From contig NZ_CP027433.1 of NCBI RefSeq assembly GCF_002993285.1, positions 2,976,001 to 3,040,000 of the forward strand: 64,000 nucleotides of DNA, written 5' to 3'. Origin of the DNA: Gordonia iterans (GTDB taxonomy: Bacteria; Actinomycetota; Actinomycetes; Mycobacteriales; Mycobacteriaceae). Under the pieces are notes generated by a model. It saw only the letters and a program-made list of their open reading frames with translations, searched no databases and had not been told where the DNA came from. Of this stretch, positions 63,854 through 64,000 are shown one piece after another. Every line of letters starts with the position of its first letter. Positions within the stretch are counted from its first letter, which is position 1. The position numbers and the translations under genes are program-made.

Positions 63854-64000
63854 TCAGACCGGAAGCAGGTTGCCGATCACCTGGCCGAGCTGCTCGGCGT
63901 TGCGGCATTCGTACATCTCGATCACCTCGCCGTACTTGCTCGCGATGGAGTCGCCGGTGTCCCAGTTCTCCTTGCGTTCCGGGTTGAGCCAGTAGGCGTT
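63854..64000 (-). CDS. C-terminus of a VWA-domain (CoxE-like) protein, partial
   Basis: The last 48 residues of a gene that continues beyond the right edge: NAYWLNPERKENWDTGDSIA, then ECRNAEQLGQVIGNLLPV before TGA. This ending is typical of VWA-domain CoxE-like proteins, which are found near nadD in related genomes. Start and N-terminus are outside the window. Confidence 0.6.
   Translation of the reverse strand, partial: NAYWLNPERKENWDTGDSIASKYGEVIEMYECRNAEQLGQVIGNLLPV

Overview
The window is high-GC actinobacterial DNA, most likely from Gordonia or a close mycolic-acid-forming relative (Mycobacteriales). The reasons are gene order and families: a ufaA1/DUF1365/FAD-oxidoreductase trio, an smtB-zur pair, a ClpC2-type protein, the hrcA-dnaJ2-rsmE-phoH-ybeY-CBS-era-recO-uppS-glyS block, sulfur assimilation genes, lepA, rpsT, holA, comEC, comEA and the octT-gpgP-rsfS-nadD block, all in an order close to that of M. 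tuberculosis from about Rv2357 to Rv2424. The species call is inference; the families are read from the sequence.

Left arm (1-5010): a minus-strand lipid-modification operon and a divergent lipocalin share a short region with two SigK-like promoters, followed by an L-serine dehydratase. Accessory island (5170-12674): an NCS1 permease, RidA, an HpaB-type flavin monooxygenase, a flavin reductase, a cyclase-family metal hydrolase, a MerR+XRE+cupin regulator, a VOC protein and an M20 amidohydrolase. This looks like an uncharacterised pathway for taking up and opening a nitrogen compound, built on the same logic as the Rut pyrimidine pathway but with unrelated enzymes.

Central housekeeping region (12795-31751): glyS with a 51-residue membrane protein, smtB-zur, clpC2 with two inverted-repeat operators over its promoter, uppS, recO, era, a CBS membrane protein, ybeY, phoH, a hydrolase, rsmE, dnaJ2, hrcA, an HD-domain/TetR pair, a thioesterase and hemW.

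Sulfur region (31854-45370): a cysteine-containing leader peptide, sirA-cysH-cysD-cysN-cbiX in one tightly overlapping operon, then on the other strand the sulfate ABC transporter (sbp-cysT-cysW-cysA) and two tiny membrane proteins. Sulfate is imported, activated by CysDN, reduced by APS reductase and sulfite reductase, and siroheme is supplied by CbiX. A truncated MFS gene and an acyl-CoA ligase lie between the two halves.

Right arm (45486-64000): an M3 peptidase, lepA, small operons, a sulfotransferase, rpsT, holA, competence genes comEC and comEA, DegV, an AbiEi-DUF559 protein flanked by matching hairpins, and the octT-gpgP-rsfS-nadD operon. Short repeats related to GATCGAGCGAAGTCGAGA or GTTTCGACAGGCTCAACGAG are scattered between genes. 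In three genes (hemW, cbiX, M3 peptidase) repeats of this kind have expanded in frame inside the coding sequence. Several genes show a TANNNT -10 box 6-8 bases before the start codon, which points to leaderless mRNAs.
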